In this document: positions 32,481-32,560 of the stretch, piece after piece
Numbering within the stretch: the first letter of the stretch is position 1
Layout of the letters: each line of letters starts with the position of its first letter
NCBI GenBank assembly: GCA_005778045.1
Contig: SXKQ01000140.1
Location: 1-32,560, forward strand
DNA from: Planctomycetia bacterium
GTDB taxonomy: Bacteria > Planctomycetota > UBA1135 > GCA-002686595
Direction: 5' to 3'
Length of the DNA stretch: 32,560 nt
The notes under the pieces: generated by a model
The model's input: only the letters and a program-made list of their open reading frames with translations
Told to the model about the DNA's origin: nothing
Database searches by the model: none
Program-made: the position numbers and the translations under genes

Positions 32481-32560
32481 CAGCGGATGCCGTGGCGCTC
32501 GACGGCGAGGTCGACGATCTCGTTGATGAGCTGGACGTAGCTCATCCCGGCCACGCGGGC
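32480..32560 (-). CDS. C-terminal end of an ATP-grasp (D-Ala-D-Ala ligase-like) protein, cut by window edge
   Basis: The last 26 codons of a minus-strand gene; the rest lies right of the window. The residues GMSYVQLINEIVDLAVER match the closing helix of D-alanine-D-alanine ligases (typically G-[IM]-[ST]-x-x-x-L-[IV] then [IL]-x-x-A-x-x-R). The stop is TGA at 32482-32480. The identification rests on this short end only; it could be another ATP-grasp ligase. Convergent with the metallopeptidase. Confidence 0.55.
   Translation of the reverse strand, partial: ARVAGMSYVQLINEIVDLAVERHGIR

Overview
The window is very GC-rich, densely coded bacterial DNA, with strong G/C preference at third codon positions and frequent GTG and TTG starts. 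Several things suggest a free-living Gram-negative bacterium, most likely a planctomycete: microcompartment-type sugar-phosphate enzymes, many secreted amidohydrolase-fold paralogues with Lys/Glu-rich inserts, outer-membrane porins, and a lipoprotein vanadium haloperoxidase. No 16S rRNA or other phylogenetic marker is present, so this assignment is an inference. I saw no tRNA, rRNA, CRISPR array, transposase or integrase.

Layout. (1) 1-1585, plus strand: the end of an operon with an RpiB-type sugar-phosphate isomerase and a DeoC-type aldolase, both carrying N-terminal extensions of the kind found on enzymes packed into bacterial microcompartments. Shell genes, if present, lie left of the window. 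(2) 1690-3842, minus: a sulfur-relay operon, TusA-like carrier, DsrE-like protein, then a TusA domain fused to a MetE-type methyltransferase. (3) 3936-8450, minus: a vanadium-haloperoxidase lipoprotein between two outer-membrane channel genes. (4) 8678-12437, minus: a GAF histidine kinase, a SulP transporter and a beta-carbonic anhydrase, probably one operon for bicarbonate handling. (5) 12523-15047: a membrane-anchored surface protein and a convergent unknown gene.

(6) 15439-30100, plus: the most striking part. Ten consecutive genes on one strand, most overlapping by 1 to 8 bases, encode eleven amidohydrolase-fold units, and every product begins with an export signal. Only the three genes at 23567-27389 keep the metal-binding HxH and the late Asp. 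The other seven genes (eight units) have lost the HxH pair, although all eleven units keep the family's C-terminal signature. Several of the degenerate members have gained Lys/Glu/Asp-rich stretches. This looks like a periplasmic system of a few catalytic subunits with many non-catalytic paralogues, possibly one assembly; its substrate cannot be read from the sequence.

(7) 30374-32560: a TrpD2-like protein, a zincin-type metallopeptidase and, convergent and cut by the window edge, the end of an ATP-grasp (D-Ala-D-Ala ligase-like) gene. The 273-base gap before this block holds several short palindromic elements.
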